This document shows, one piece after another, positions 15,645 through 24,801 of a stretch of 64,000 bases of DNA. Below the pieces are notes generated by a model. That model saw only the letters and a list, made by a program, of their open reading frames with translations, was not told the DNA's origin and did no database searches. The stretch spans positions 186,001-250,000 of the forward strand of contig NZ_LITT01000046.1 in NCBI RefSeq assembly GCF_001636845.1, given 5' to 3'. This DNA is from Clostridium ljungdahlii (GTDB lineage Bacteria > Bacillota > Clostridia > Clostridiales > Clostridiaceae). A program made the translations under genes and the position numbers. Position 1 is the first letter of the stretch. Every line of letters begins with the position of its first letter.

Positions 15645-16664
15645 CTAATTTCTCCCTTTAAGTATTTCTTGAAAAAGATCGGGTGATATATTGAGCTGTC
15701 CAATTTTTCCTGCATTCTCTGCTAGTTCTTGAAGGGCAAGTGCTGCTAATTTATTTGGCTGCATCCCAATACTTGCAAGAGATTGTATTACATTAGAATC
15801 TATTCCTTCTAGCGACTTCATAACAGCTGACAACTCATAAGCTTTTGCATCAGCTCTAACTTTTGAATTTTTTACAGAAATATCAACAAGTGATCTCTTT
15901 TTTTCTTCAAGTGCAGTTTCAAAATTCATCTTTTCTTGTTTGAGTTCATTTTGCTTTTGCTGAAAAGTCCTCTCTGCTTCAAGTTGGGTTTCTCTAACTT
16001 GTTTTTTCTTGTTTTCAACTGCTATCTCCGTATTGTATTCATTTTCCTTTACACGTCTTTCCTGTTCAATTGAAGCATTTCTTCTCTCATAAATAGCTTC
16101 ATCTGCTTTCTTCAAGATTTTCTCTCTTGTCTGAGCTTCTAATGCCCTTGCAGTTTCTTTATTTGGAACGATATTTAATATTGAAAGTCCAAGTATCTCA
16201 ATTCCAAGAAGTTCTATCTCCTCACTTTTTTTAATCTTACTCAATATCTCACTTGCAAGTACTTCACTTGATTTAATAGCATCTTTGAGCTCCAAATTTT
16301 CGATTGTCTTTTTAGTTAGCACCCTTACAATATTTATTACCCTCTGCGGAAGTTTTTGAGGATCATCGGAAACATAGCCCTTTCCTTTCTTCATATCAAG
16401 TGTGTAATTTAAAACTCCTGCAATTTTCTTTTGGTCAACAATTCTGAAAGTAACCTGTCCTTGAACTGTAACCGTCTGAAAATCTGAAGTAACTTCTTCA
16501 AAAATAAGAGGTGAATCCACACTTCCAACAGGAACAAGAACAATTGAAGTTGTTGGAACATAATAATAAAATGATATTCCAGCACCTTCCCTTACAATTT
16601 TACCATTCCTATACTTTAACACATACTCACTTGGTTGAAATTTTATAAATTTAAATCCAAACAT
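15645..16664 (-). CDS. SPFH / Band-7 domain protein
   Basis: 339 aa. The SPFH domain (about residues 20-180) has TVQGQVTFRIVD and the typical SEVLASEILSKI and GIEILGLSI segments. A long charged coiled coil (about 190-265) and a hydrophobic C-terminal part follow. No N-terminal membrane helix is present. Family members form oligomeric scaffolds. TTAGGAGG precedes the ATG. It is coupled to the NAD-kinase-like gene, so the two may act together. Confidence 0.85.
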   Translation of the reverse strand: MFGFKFIKFQPSEYVLKYRNGKIVREGAGISFYYYVPTTSIVLVPVGSVDSPLIFEEVTSDFQTVTVQGQVTFRIVDQKKIAGVLNYTLDMKKGKGYVSDDPQKLPQRVINIVRVLTKKTIENLELKDAIKSSEVLASEILSKIKKSEEIELLGIEILGLSILNIVPNKETARALEAQTREKILKKADEAIYERRNASIEQERRVKENEYNTEIAVENKKKQVRETQLEAERTFQQKQNELKQEKMNFETALEEKKRSLVDISVKNSKVRADAKAYELSAVMKSLEGIDSNVIQSLASIGMQPNKLAALALQELAENAGKIGQLNISPDLFQEILKGRN

Positions 16665-16854
16665 AATTTATTCCTCCTAAAAAATATTATTAAATTTACA
16701 GAGTTTACATGATCTAAGGCTTTCATTTTGAAATTGCTTTTATCCATATTATCACCTACATGTTTAAAATCTGTTATTATCTATTTGTTATTAACATAAT
16801 ATTACTAACGTGTGTTTATGTCAATACCTTTTTTGATATAGATATCAAAAAAAT

Positions 16855-16893
16855 ACAAAAACAAAGGGCTACATACTTTAACCCTTTGTTTTT
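16855..16893. terminator. Terminator after the amino acid permease
   Basis: An inverted repeat AAAAACAAAGGG ... CCCTTTGTTTTT lies just past the stop of the minus-strand permease. On the minus strand it is followed by a T-rich run. Confidence 0.8.
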
Positions 16894-16924
16894 ATATTTT
16901 TTCTTTATGCATTCAATTCTATTA

Positions 16925-18276
16925 TTATCCAGCAATTTTTTCTTTAGAAAACATAGCCCCAAAAATCATTACAACTGCAAAAACGATCAGGTATGCAACA
17001 ACCTCCATTTTATGAGAAAAACAAGCAGCAATTATCATAAAAATACATCCAGCTAGAGAAATAATAGGTGCTATAAATCTCTTAAATGAGTTTAAATCTT
17101 TTTCTTTTTTCATCATCATAATAAAAATAGGTATATACAATGCATAAATAGTAACTATAGGTAATTCGGAAGAATCAAAAGAGAAAAATCCAAACCAAGG
17201 CTTTGTCAAGTTAGCACCATAAAAGTATAATAACCATATACCACAAAGAAGCAATCCAAATACAGATGAATTAGTAGGCATATTTGTTACATTATCAACT
17301 TGCTTAAATACATCTGGTTTTGGTCCAATATTCCTTGCTGCCAATGAATAAATACCTCGAGTACATCCCAGCATTAACCCATTTAAAGTTCCGAGGCAGG
17401 AAATGATAACAAATACAAATAGCAGTGAACCACCTAATGATGAAAAAACTGTTTGGAAAGCCAATTTAGCCCCTGCTTCTCCGCCAGTCATCATAACCTT
17501 ATTTGTTACTGCTCCAGCTAGTCCTACATAATAGAGTATGTAAATAATCATAATTACAAAAGTTCCTCCAACAAGAGCTAATGGAAGATTTTTCTTTGCA
17601 TCTTTTAACTCAGCATTAATACTTGTAGCAATGATCCATCCTTCATAAGCAAAAGCTGTAGCAACAACAGCTGTAAATAACGCATTAGAAGTATTAACTT
17701 CTTTTACTACTGTTGTAAAATTATATGCAATCATACCATTACCCACACCTACAACTGTTCCAATTACAGCCATTAAAGCTAGTGGAATAAGTTTTATAAT
17801 AGTTGTGCTAACTTGAAATTTACCTGCTAAAATTGGTGACAGTGAATTTAATGCAAAACTTGCTATCAAATATACACCTGCAATAGTCATACACTCTCCA
17901 CCTGTAATTGAGAATCCTAGTAATACACAAGTATATCTAGCCGAAACCCATGCTAATACTGATGTCAATGTCGGATAGTAAATGAGTGCCATAAACCACC
18001 CAACATAATATGCATACTTTTTACCCAAAGTAGCTTCTGCATAATCTACTACACCGTTTACATATTGATACTTAGTTGCCATTACTGCGAAAGTATAGGC
18101 ACAAGAAATCATAATAATACCACCTATAACCCAGGCCAGTATACCAAGTGTAAGATTTCCGCCTGTTGCAGTTAAAACTTTTTCTGCCTTAAAAAAGACA
18201 CCACTACCTATAACAATTCCGATAACCATAGCTATAGCCGTAATAAGGCCATACCTTTTTCTAACTTTGCTTCCAT
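16925..18276 (-). CDS. APC-family amino acid permease, probable frameshift near its start
   Basis: About 450 aa with 12 membrane segments. TM1 (LITAIAMVIGIVIGSGVFF) carries the G-S-G substrate-binding bend of APC transporters. The open frame extends to 18337 but has no ribosome binding site there and an unusual N-terminus. A GAGGGGGG site instead precedes ATG 18276, whose frame reads MEAKLEKG and joins the permease frame only if one A is added to the five-A run at 18256-18260. Either the gene is frameshifted or the run was miscounted. No riboswitch precedes it; the metA riboswitch is on the other strand. Confidence 0.75.
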
Positions 18277-18468
18277 AATTAAATACCCCCCTCTTTGATT
18301 TATTAATATTGTAATGAATATTGCTTTTATACGTCATGCTATCTAAGCACTACAAACAGCATGAAATATTAATTTTTATTGTACCACAGAATTAAACATT
18401 TACCAACATTTCTTTTTCTTCATTGTTATGAATTTTCAAATTATTTGTTGATATTGAAACATTTGTAT

Positions 18469-18497
18469 TTGACAAAAGTCTAGTATTAGTATATTAT
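18469..18497 (+). promoter_or_regulatory. Sigma-A-type promoter for metA
   Basis: TTGACA at 18469-18474 and TATTAT at 18492-18497 have 17-nt spacing. They lie 28 nt before the SAM-I aptamer. Confidence 0.75.
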
Positions 18498-18524
18498 ATA
18501 ATAAATTAAATAAAATCAATTTAA

Positions 18525-18632
18525 ATCTTATCAAGAGTGGTGGAGGGACTGGCCCTATGAAACCCGACAACCAACATTTTTCATTTGAATGTATGGTGTT
18601 AATTCCAGCAGATTATTTCTGAAAGATAAGGA
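18525..18632 (+). ncRNA. SAM-I (S-box) riboswitch upstream of metA
   Basis: P1 strands CTTATC and GATAAG enclose AGAG, GGAGGGACTGGCCC, CCGACAACCAA and GGTGTTAATTCCAGCAG. The sequence is nearly the same as the riboswitch at 10031-10139, including the A/T-rich P3 region. Confidence 0.97.
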
Positions 18633-18657
18633 AAATAGTTTCTATAATTAGTATTAA

Positions 18658-18690
18658 AAGTTGTTTTTCTTATAAAAACAGCTTTTTTAT
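18658..18690 (+). terminator. Expression-platform terminator of the metA riboswitch
   Basis: An 11-bp stem (18658-18668 with 18674-18684) is followed by TTTTTAT, 25 nt after the aptamer. Confidence 0.85.
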
Positions 18691-18771
18691 TATACAAATT
18701 ATTTAAATTAACCTATTCCTTTATATAGTTATCTATTACGTAAATGTTGAAAATAAGATTTTTATTTGATT

Positions 18772-18796
18772 AAGGCATTTGAAAGAAAATAACAAG
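18772..18796 (+). repeat. Half copy of the palindromic repeat family, upstream of metA
   Basis: 25 nt are identical to the reverse complement of the right arm of the long repeat copy at 26913-27073 (positions 27050-27074). The arm ends 25 nt before the metA ATG, just ahead of the AAAGGAGG site. No second arm is present here. Confidence 0.75.
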
Positions 18797-18821
18797 CCAT
18801 TATATAAAGGAGGATTTTTTT

Positions 18822-19739
18822 ATGCCAATAAATATACCTAATGACCTTCCAGCTTCTAAAACATTAAAAGCTGAAAACATATTTGTAATGAATGAAAAAC
18901 GTGCGTTAAAACAAGATATAAGGCCACTTAATATAGTCATATTGAATCTAATGCCGGTTAAAACCGTTACGGAAGTACAACTTTTAAGGTTACTTAGTAA
19001 TTCCCCTATTCAAGTTGATATAACATTAATGTATCCTAAATCCCACAGATCAAAAAATACTTCAGAACAATATCTTCTCAAGTATTATGAAACTTTTGAT
19101 GAAATAAAAGATAGAAAATTTGATGGTATGATAATAACAGGAGCACCTGTTGAAAAACTGAAATTTGAAGATGTTGACTATTGGAATGAATTGACTGAAA
19201 TAATGAATTGGAGTAAAAAAAATGTATATTCAACTTTACACATATGTTGGGGTTCTCAGGCCGGACTTTACCACCATTTTGGTATTCCAAAATATACTTT
19301 AGATAAAAAAATGTTTGGTATCTTTTCACATATAATAAATGAAGAAAATACACAGTTACTTAGAGGATTTGACGATATATTTTACGCACCTCATTCAAGA
19401 CATACCTGTGTAAAAAAAGAAGATATTGAAAAGGTACCTGAACTAGAAATACTTTCAGAATCAAAAGATGCCGGGGTCTATATAATCTCAACAAAAGGTG
19501 GCCGCCAAATTTTTGTAACAGGCCATCCTGAATATGATACCTTAACATTAAAATCAGAATATGATAGAGACGTAGCAGCTAATTTGCCCATAGATATTCC
19601 GAAAAATTATTTTCCTGGTAATGATACAACCAAACATCCTAAAGCAACTTGGAAAAGTCATGCCAACCTTTTATTTCTAAACTGGCTGAATTACTATGTA
19701 TATCAAGAAACCCCTTATAATTTGGATAGTCTTCAATAA
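18822..19739 (+). CDS. metA: Homoserine O-acetyltransferase (MetA type)
   Basis: 305 aa, full length. It has the catalytic Cys142 in HICWGSQAG and the His235/Glu237 pair in GHPEYDT, the residues of the MetA glutamine-amidotransferase-like fold. Residue 111, in GAPVE, is Glu. In this family Glu at 111 selects acetyl-CoA and Gly selects succinyl-CoA, so the product should be O-acetylhomoserine. This is the activated substrate for sulfhydrylation or cystathionine formation in methionine synthesis. AAAGGAGG precedes the ATG. A SAM-I riboswitch and terminator lie upstream, giving feedback by the pathway end product. Confidence 0.96.
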   Translation: MPINIPNDLPASKTLKAENIFVMNEKRALKQDIRPLNIVILNLMPVKTVTEVQLLRLLSNSPIQVDITLMYPKSHRSKNTSEQYLLKYYETFDEIKDRKFDGMIITGAPVEKLKFEDVDYWNELTEIMNWSKKNVYSTLHICWGSQAGLYHHFGIPKYTLDKKMFGIFSHIINEENTQLLRGFDDIFYAPHSRHTCVKKEDIEKVPELEILSESKDAGVYIISTKGGRQIFVTGHPEYDTLTLKSEYDRDVAANLPIDIPKNYFPGNDTTKHPKATWKSHANLLFLNWLNYYVYQETPYNLDSLQ

Positions 19740-19744
19740 TATAG

Positions 19745-19795
19745 GAAAATGGAAATGACCTTTTAATAAAATAGTATCATTTCCATTTCTCTTTT
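19745..19795. terminator. Terminator after metA
   Basis: GAAAATGGAAATGA pairs with TCATTTCCATTTC and is followed by TCTTTT; it lies between the convergent metA and chemoreceptor genes. Confidence 0.7.
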
Positions 19796-19839
19796 ATAGA
19801 TCTCTATAATTTCATAAATAGGTTCGAAATAATCAAAAT

Positions 19840-21375
19840 TTATTTAATAAGTTTATTCATATTTTCAGCAACATTTCTAAGTTCATTAATGTTGGCTTCT
19901 ATTTCTTCACTAGTGGCAGCATTTTGAGATATTGCTTCCGCTATCACTTCATATTTTGATATTGTATCTCTCGTCATATTTGATACTTCTTCATTAAATT
20001 GAGCTACATTTTTAGTTTTTGTAAATAATGTAGTAGAAGCGTTATTTATATCCATAATATTATTACTAAATAATTTCAAATTGGAAGTCATAACATTTAT
20101 TCCTTTGACTGTCTCATTAATAATACTATTACCAGTCTGAGACTTTTCGTTACTATGCGTCATTTGTTTTTCAACTACATCAATTTTATTTTTTAGTTCA
20201 TCCACTATTGTACTTGCTTGATTAAGTGATTGTTTTGTTCCTTCAGCTAATTTTCTTATTTCATCTGCTACTACTGCAAACCCCTTACCATTTTCACCTG
20301 CTCTTGCTGATTCAATTGATGCATTTAACGCAAGAAGATTAGTTTGTTCTGATATATTTCCTATAATATTTAATATCTCATATACTTGTCTTGATTTTTG
20401 TTTCAAATCTTTTGTAGACTTAAACGTATCCTCTATACTATTTTTTATATCCATAATAATTGAAAGAGTATCATTTAAAGATTTCTGATTTTTATCTGTA
20501 ATATTGATAAAATAATTTATTTTATCTTCACTATCCTTGGTTTTTATAGTAACAACCTCATTAGCATTTAATAAAGTATTTAATATTTCTTTATTCTTAT
20601 TTGATTTATCAAGCATTTCACCAGAACTTTTTGATACAGATTGACTTGTTCCTGAAACTTCTAAAAGTGAACTTGTTTGCTCTTCAATAGCTGCACTTAA
20701 GTTTTCACTTGATGATAAAACAGTACCAGAAATTTGAGCTATATTCCCAAATAAATCTAACAATTTTTGCTTTTCCTTTTTTAACTCAACTTCCTTATCA
20801 CCAATTGACTTTAATAGATTAGACGCAAAATATACAACTATGAAAATTAATGCCAAAGTTATAAAAATAGTGATGATTTTCATAGCCGCTTCTGCAATAA
20901 TCAATTGTTTATCTTGAAAGATTGAAGGATTATTTACAAATACTATGATTTGACATAAAAGGCTTAAAGCTATTGACTCTATAATCATTTTTATATCAAA
21001 AAACAAGGCTCCAAGAATAACGAAAAAGAAAACTATAAGCCACATGGAATTTAAGTGCATTGTAAAGTTCAAATATAAATACTGAAAATAAGTTATTATT
21101 AAAAGTACAATTTTTGTTATATTAAATGCTTTCATATTAAAGCCATTTTGAGTAATGATGCATTTATAACATTTATAAAATATAATACCATAAATTGAAA
21201 CAAATATTCCAAGCATAATTAAAGAAATCACACTTATGTTGTCATTAAGCCCAAGCAATTTTATTGAAGAATAAAATAAGAATGATAGAACACAGCATAC
21301 CATATAAATTATTAGCACAACTTTAAGTGATTTTTTATTAAAAGTTATTTGAAAGCTCTCTTCTTTAGTGTTCAT
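19840..21375 (-). CDS. Methyl-accepting chemotaxis-type transducer with a multi-helix membrane sensor
   Basis: About 511 aa. Some six membrane helices occupy residues about 20-195. A signalling domain (about 225-510) has the hairpin tip segment [36 protein letters not shown]-like core, typical of chemoreceptors that contact CheA and CheW. No large extracellular loop or HAMP domain is evident, so it may sense a membrane-related signal. ATG 21375 follows TTAGGGGG; the frame upstream to 21435 has no site. A c-di-GMP-I riboswitch lies in the long leader, tying expression to the motile/sessile switch. Confidence 0.88.
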   Translation of the reverse strand: MNTKEESFQITFNKKSLKVVLIIYMVCCVLSFLFYSSIKLLGLNDNISVISLIMLGIFVSIYGIIFYKCYKCIITQNGFNMKAFNITKIVLLIITYFQYLYLNFTMHLNSMWLIVFFFVILGALFFDIKMIIESIALSLLCQIIVFVNNPSIFQDKQLIIAEAAMKIITIFITLALIFIVVYFASNLLKSIGDKEVELKKEKQKLLDLFGNIAQISGTVLSSSENLSAAIEEQTSSLLEVSGTSQSVSKSSGEMLDKSNKNKEILNTLLNANEVVTIKTKDSEDKINYFINITDKNQKSLNDTLSIIMDIKNSIEDTFKSTKDLKQKSRQVYEILNIIGNISEQTNLLALNASIESARAGENGKGFAVVADEIRKLAEGTKQSLNQASTIVDELKNKIDVVEKQMTHSNEKSQTGNSIINETVKGINVMTSNLKLFSNNIMDINNASTTLFTKTKNVAQFNEEVSNMTRDTISKYEVIAEAISQNAATSEEIEANINELRNVAENMNKLIK

Positions 21376-21539
21376 TTTATGTCCCCCTAAATATATTAAT
21401 TTTTTTATATTTTTAAGTGCAAACTGAAATTTCATTTCAAATTTGCTTTTTCTGATAAAAACTTGAAAACTTTTACAAATTAAAAATGTACCTATTAATA
21501 CATAAATAGGTACCAGACTATAAGTATAAACAGATTTCT

Positions 21540-21760
21540 AAACATCAGGTTGAGTTTTAACTCCATTTGATGTTTATTAACAGGATTCTAAGTACTTCAG
21601 CACTTAGAAGGCGTTATCCTCTAGGAGAAATCGTTATCCAGACGCGTAGCAATGCTTACTCCCCACTTTGATAGAAAAGCAGATATCCCAAATCTTTGAT
21701 TTGGTGATAGTCGCTTTCACTGTGTGAGATGGGGTATTAACAATGGTAGCGATCGGATAA
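21540..21760. other. Structured, gene-free stretch between the chemoreceptor and its c-di-GMP riboswitch
   Basis: About 220 nt without a gene but rich in helices. AAACATCA (21540-21547) pairs with TGATGTTT (21568-21575) around GAGTT/AACTC. An 8-bp hairpin occupies 21588-21607. Two CGTTATCC copies lie 20 nt apart (21612, 21632). A three-part helix has AAAGC (21676)/GCTTT (21712), TATC/GATA and CCAAATC/GATTTGG. CCCCA (21661) can pair with TGGGG (21730). It may be a long expression platform or a separate RNA; the strand is uncertain and I could not match it to a known family. Confidence 0.5.
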
Positions 21761-21782
21761 ATATTGATTATTAAAACTATAA

Positions 21783-21872
21783 TTTGGTAACCTGGCAGTC
21801 ATAGAAAATAATTTCCTTTAGACCCATAGCTTTGCGACTTTATCTTTCGATAAATGTGCTATTATCAATGTA
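21783..21872 (-). ncRNA. Cyclic di-GMP-I (GEMM-I) riboswitch upstream of the chemoreceptor
   Basis: On the minus strand the GEMM-I landmarks are present in order. They are a GCACA entry, a stem capped by a GAAA tetraloop (TTATC-GAAA-GATAA), GTCGCAAAGC, GGGTCTAAAGG (tetraloop-receptor side), ATGACTGCCAGGTTACC, and closing AT-rich P1. It would bind c-di-GMP and control the transducer about 410 nt downstream. Confidence 0.85.
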
Positions 21873-22013
21873 GTAATATAAAATATATTACACTAAAATT
21901 TTACAAGATTCAATGGTAATCGCATATTATTGTAATTTATGTATAAAATATTTGCATATTTTGCATAAACATTTAATTCAATCATATTGCCCTGTAACAT
22001 AATTAGATTTTTA

Positions 22014-22042
22014 TTGACATTGAAAAACATAACATATATAAT
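22014..22042 (+). promoter_or_regulatory. Sigma-A-type promoter for the Fe-S protein/permease unit
   Basis: Consensus TTGACA (22014-22019) and TATAAT (22037-22042) have 17-nt spacing, about 45 nt before the SAM-I aptamer. Confidence 0.8.
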
Positions 22043-22088
22043 ACATATTAGTTAATAAGAATTTTACAAAAAATTAAAATTAAATAAA

Positions 22089-22211
22089 TCCTTATCAAGA
22101 GAAACTTAGGGACTGGCCCTATGAAGTTTCAGCAACCTCATGTTTCGCCATGCGTAAACATGTAAAGGTGCTAATTCCAGCAGATCATAATAATTCTGAA
22201 AGATGAGGGAG
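22089..22211 (+). ncRNA. SAM-I (S-box) riboswitch upstream of the QueG-like gene and permease
   Basis: P1 strands TCCTTATC and GATGAGGGA enclose the S-box core AGAG, TAGGGACTGGCCC, CAGCAACCTCA and GGTGCTAATTCCAGCAG. The P3 hairpin differs from the other two plus-strand copies. Confidence 0.96.
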
Positions 22212-22251
22212 AGATGTTTTTTTAATAAACTCTCGTAATAACTTATGCTAT

Positions 22252-22289
22252 TTATCCTCTTCTTTTTGGGAAGAGGATTTTTTATTTTT
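22252..22289 (+). terminator. Expression-platform terminator of the fourth SAM-I riboswitch
   Basis: ATCCTCTTC pairs with GAAGAGGAT and is followed by TTTTTTATTTTT, about 40 nt after the aptamer. Confidence 0.88.
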
Positions 22290-22310
22290 CAGTAAAAAAT
22301 TCATGAATTT

Positions 22311-22369
22311 AAAATACATTACTTAAAGAGAGGAAGTGAATAATGTATTTTTGCATATTAAAATACATT
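22311..22369 (+). repeat. Three-part inverted repeat around the ribosome binding site of the QueG-like gene
   Basis: AAAATACATT occurs at 22311-22320 and 22360-22369, and its exact reverse complement AATGTATTTT lies between them at 22342-22351. The middle copy can pair with either side. Pairing left places GAGAGGAAGTG in the loop; pairing right places an 8-nt loop just before the ATG at 22380. Two exclusive hairpins are thus possible in the leader. Confidence 0.7.
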
Positions 22370-22379
22370 AGTACAAATT

Positions 22380-23179
22380 ATGGACAAACTTACATCAAAA
22401 GAAATTATAAAACTTGGACTAAAAACTGGAGCTTCTCTAGCAGGCATTGCAAATGTTGAAGACCTAAAAAAAGCCCCTGCCTTTACTGTAGTACCTAAAA
22501 TGCCTAAATACAATGGTGTTGGAACTTATATGCGTGGCGAAAAAGATAAATTTCTAACAGAAGTTCTATGGCCCCATGGAATAAGAAGTGTACTTATTTT
22601 AGCTTATCATCATCCTGTAGACAATCCTGCTGTAGATTATTGGATTGAAGATCACAATACTATAGGCAATAAAAAATTAATTAGTATTACCAAAAATGTT
22701 AAAAGCATATTGGAAAAGGAAGGTATAGAAACCTATTCTTTTAATTATCATGTGGAAAAGGGTGGAATATTTTTAAAAGATTCAGCAGTAGTGGCTGGAT
22801 TAGGATGTATAGGAAAAAATAACTTATTGGTGACACCTGAGTATGGTCCACACATAAGATTACGAGCACTTGGTTTAAATTTAGATTTACAATCAACCGG
22901 ACCTTCTGGATACGATCCATGTAAAAGCTGCAAAATTAAGTGCTGGGAAAAATGCAAAAAAGTGCATTTGCTAAAAAAATATATTTTTCTTCAGAATTAG
23001 GTAGAAGTGAACTTCCTGGAAGGGTTGGGAATTTTGATAGGACCTTGTGTAATATACAAATGGAAGAAGATGTAGCTAGTATTAAACCTATGAATATACC
23101 TGAAGTTTCCACAGAAGAACCCGTTAATATTATAAAATACTGTAGAACATGTGAATATGCGTGTCCCATAGGTAAATAA
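22380..23179 (+). pseudogene. QueG-like (epoxyqueuosine reductase-type) Fe-S protein, frameshifted
   Basis: Frame one (22380-23000) gives the N-terminal reductase domain and a first cluster motif, CKSCKIKCWEKC. After the six-A run at 22956-22961 the homology continues one frame back (through 23179) as SAFAKKIY..., ending with a second cysteine set, CRTCEYACPIGK. One missing base restores a product of about 265 aa. The family contains cobalamin-using epoxyqueuosine reductases and corrinoid-activating relatives. The best ribosome binding site (GAGGAAGTG) serves an out-of-frame ATG at 22343 instead of 22380, so the 5' end may also be damaged. SAM control suggests a job in methionine metabolism, perhaps corrinoid-protein reactivation; this is inference. 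Confidence 0.7.
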
Positions 23180-23218
23180 CTATATGTTTTATTGTTAGAC
23201 AAAAGGAGGAAGTTTAAA

Positions 23219-24721
23219 ATGGACACAAATTCAAAAACAAATGAACAAGGTCAACTTAAAAGGACTCTAAAAGCCAGGCATATGAACATGATTGCCATAG
23301 GAGGATCAATTGGAACTGGTTTATTTTTTGCCAGCGGCAGTGCTGTTAGCACAGCTGGACCTGGCGGTGCTGTTTTAGCTTATGTAATTATGGGAATTTT
23401 AGTTTATTTTTTAATGACATCTCTTGGTGAGATGGCAACACTGCTGCCTATATCAGGATCTTTTGAAACTTATGCTACAAGATTCATTGACCCTGCACTA
23501 GGTTTTACCCTTGGATGGAATTACTGGTTTTGCTGGGCAATATGCGTTGCAGCTGAATTGGTTGCAGGTTCAATGATTGTTAAATTCTGGCTTCCAAATA
23601 CCAATACTACTTTATGGAGTATGTTATTTTTAGTAATAATATTTATCTTAAATATTCTTTCAGCCAGAATTTACGGTGAAAGTGAATATTGGTTTGCAAG
23701 TATTAAAGTTGTGACAATTATAGTATTCCTTATAGTCGGTGTTCTCATGATATTTGGCATTTTAGGTGGAAAATCACCTGGATTAAGTAATTGGGTACTA
23801 TCAGATGCTTCTGGAAAGAAAGGGCCTTTTGTTGGCGGAATATCTGCTATTATTAATGTATTTTTGGTTGCAGGATTTTCTTTCTCTGGAACAGAAATAG
23901 TTGGCCTTGCCGCAGGTGAATCGGAAAATCCTGAAGAAAATGTTCCTAAAGCTATAAAAAATGTTTTCTGGCGTATTTTACTATTTTATATGGGGGCAAT
24001 TATAGTAATTGGGTTTTTAGTCCCTTTCACTGATCCAAACTTATTAAAAAGTGGTGCAGATAATATTTCATACAGTCCTTTTACCATGGTATTTAAAAGA
24101 TCTGGCCTGGCAATTGCAGCAAGTATTATGAATGCAGTAATTTTGACATCAGTTCTCTCCTGTGGTAATTCAGGCCTTTATGTAGCTTCACGTATGCTTT
24201 ATTCCCTATCCAAAGAAGGAAAAGCACCTAAATTTTTATCAAAAGTAAACAAACATGGTGTTCCTACTACTGCTTTATACGCTACAACTGTTATTGCTTG
24301 TTTTGCTTTTTTCGCCTCTCTGATTGGAGATGGAAAAATATATTACATACTCTATAATGCTTCTGGTATCACAGCCTTCTTTGCATGGTTAGGTATAGCT
24401 ATCTGCCACTATAGATTTAGAAAAGCATACACTGCACAAGGCAAAAATTTGAAAGATTTAAAATATAGGGCTAAGTTATATCCATTTGCCCCCATTATAT
24501 CTATCATACTTTGTATAATTGTTATATTTGGTTCTAACATATGGGTATTTCAAGCTAAAACATTTAGCTGGTTTGATTTTGTAACAAATTATCTGTGTAT
24601 TCCTATATTTATATCTTTGTATCTTGGATACAAGATTATCAAGAAGACAAAAATAGTACCTCTTAAAGAATGTAACTTTGAGTATAATGAAGATAATAAT
24701 AAAAGAAAAACTTTATCCTAA
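23219..24721 (+). CDS. Amino acid permease of the AAT/LysP type, under SAM control
   Basis: About 500 aa with 12 membrane segments and the APC-superfamily start AIGGSIGTGLFFASG in TM1. Helix 6 carries GFSFSGTEIVGLAAGESENP. AGGAGG lies 8 nt before ATG 23219. The gene follows the broken QueG-like gene by 39 nt and shares its SAM-I riboswitch, so the cargo is probably methionine, S-methylmethionine or another sulfur amino acid. It differs in family branch from the permease at 10313. Confidence 0.88.
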   Translation: MDTNSKTNEQGQLKRTLKARHMNMIAIGGSIGTGLFFASGSAVSTAGPGGAVLAYVIMGILVYFLMTSLGEMATLLPISGSFETYATRFIDPALGFTLGWNYWFCWAICVAAELVAGSMIVKFWLPNTNTTLWSMLFLVIIFILNILSARIYGESEYWFASIKVVTIIVFLIVGVLMIFGILGGKSPGLSNWVLSDASGKKGPFVGGISAIINVFLVAGFSFSGTEIVGLAAGESENPEENVPKAIKNVFWRILLFYMGAIIVIGFLVPFTDPNLLKSGADNISYSPFTMVFKRSGLAIAASIMNAVILTSVLSCGNSGLYVASRMLYSLSKEGKAPKFLSKVNKHGVPTTALYATTVIACFAFFASLIGDGKIYYILYNASGITAFFAWLGIAICHYRFRKAYTAQGKNLKDLKYRAKLYPFAPIISIILCIIVIFGSNIWVFQAKTFSWFDFVTNYLCIPIFISLYLGYKIIKKTKIVPLKECNFEYNEDNNKRKTLS

Positions 24722-24733
24722 TATTAAGGTTAT

Positions 24734-24779
24734 AAAAAAAGCAGACAATAGATACATATACCCATTGTCTGCTTTTTTT
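24734..24779. terminator. Bidirectional terminator between permease and mccA
   Basis: AAAAAAAGCAGACAAT pairs exactly with ATTGTCTGCTTTTTTT, giving T runs on both strands between convergent genes. Confidence 0.88.
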
Positions 24780-24801
24780 ATATTTTAAATGGAATTTTTA
24801 T

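Noticed and set aside
21540-21780. Possible group I intron or ribozyme after the c-di-GMP aptamer
   Set aside because: The stretch is structured, but the group I core elements could not be found and no splice partners are evident.
22950-22965. Programmed -1 frameshift in the QueG-like gene
   Set aside because: C-AAA-AAA-G is an imperfect slippery heptamer, and no clear downstream stimulator was seen; a lost base in a homopolymer is simpler. The idea is kept only as a remark.
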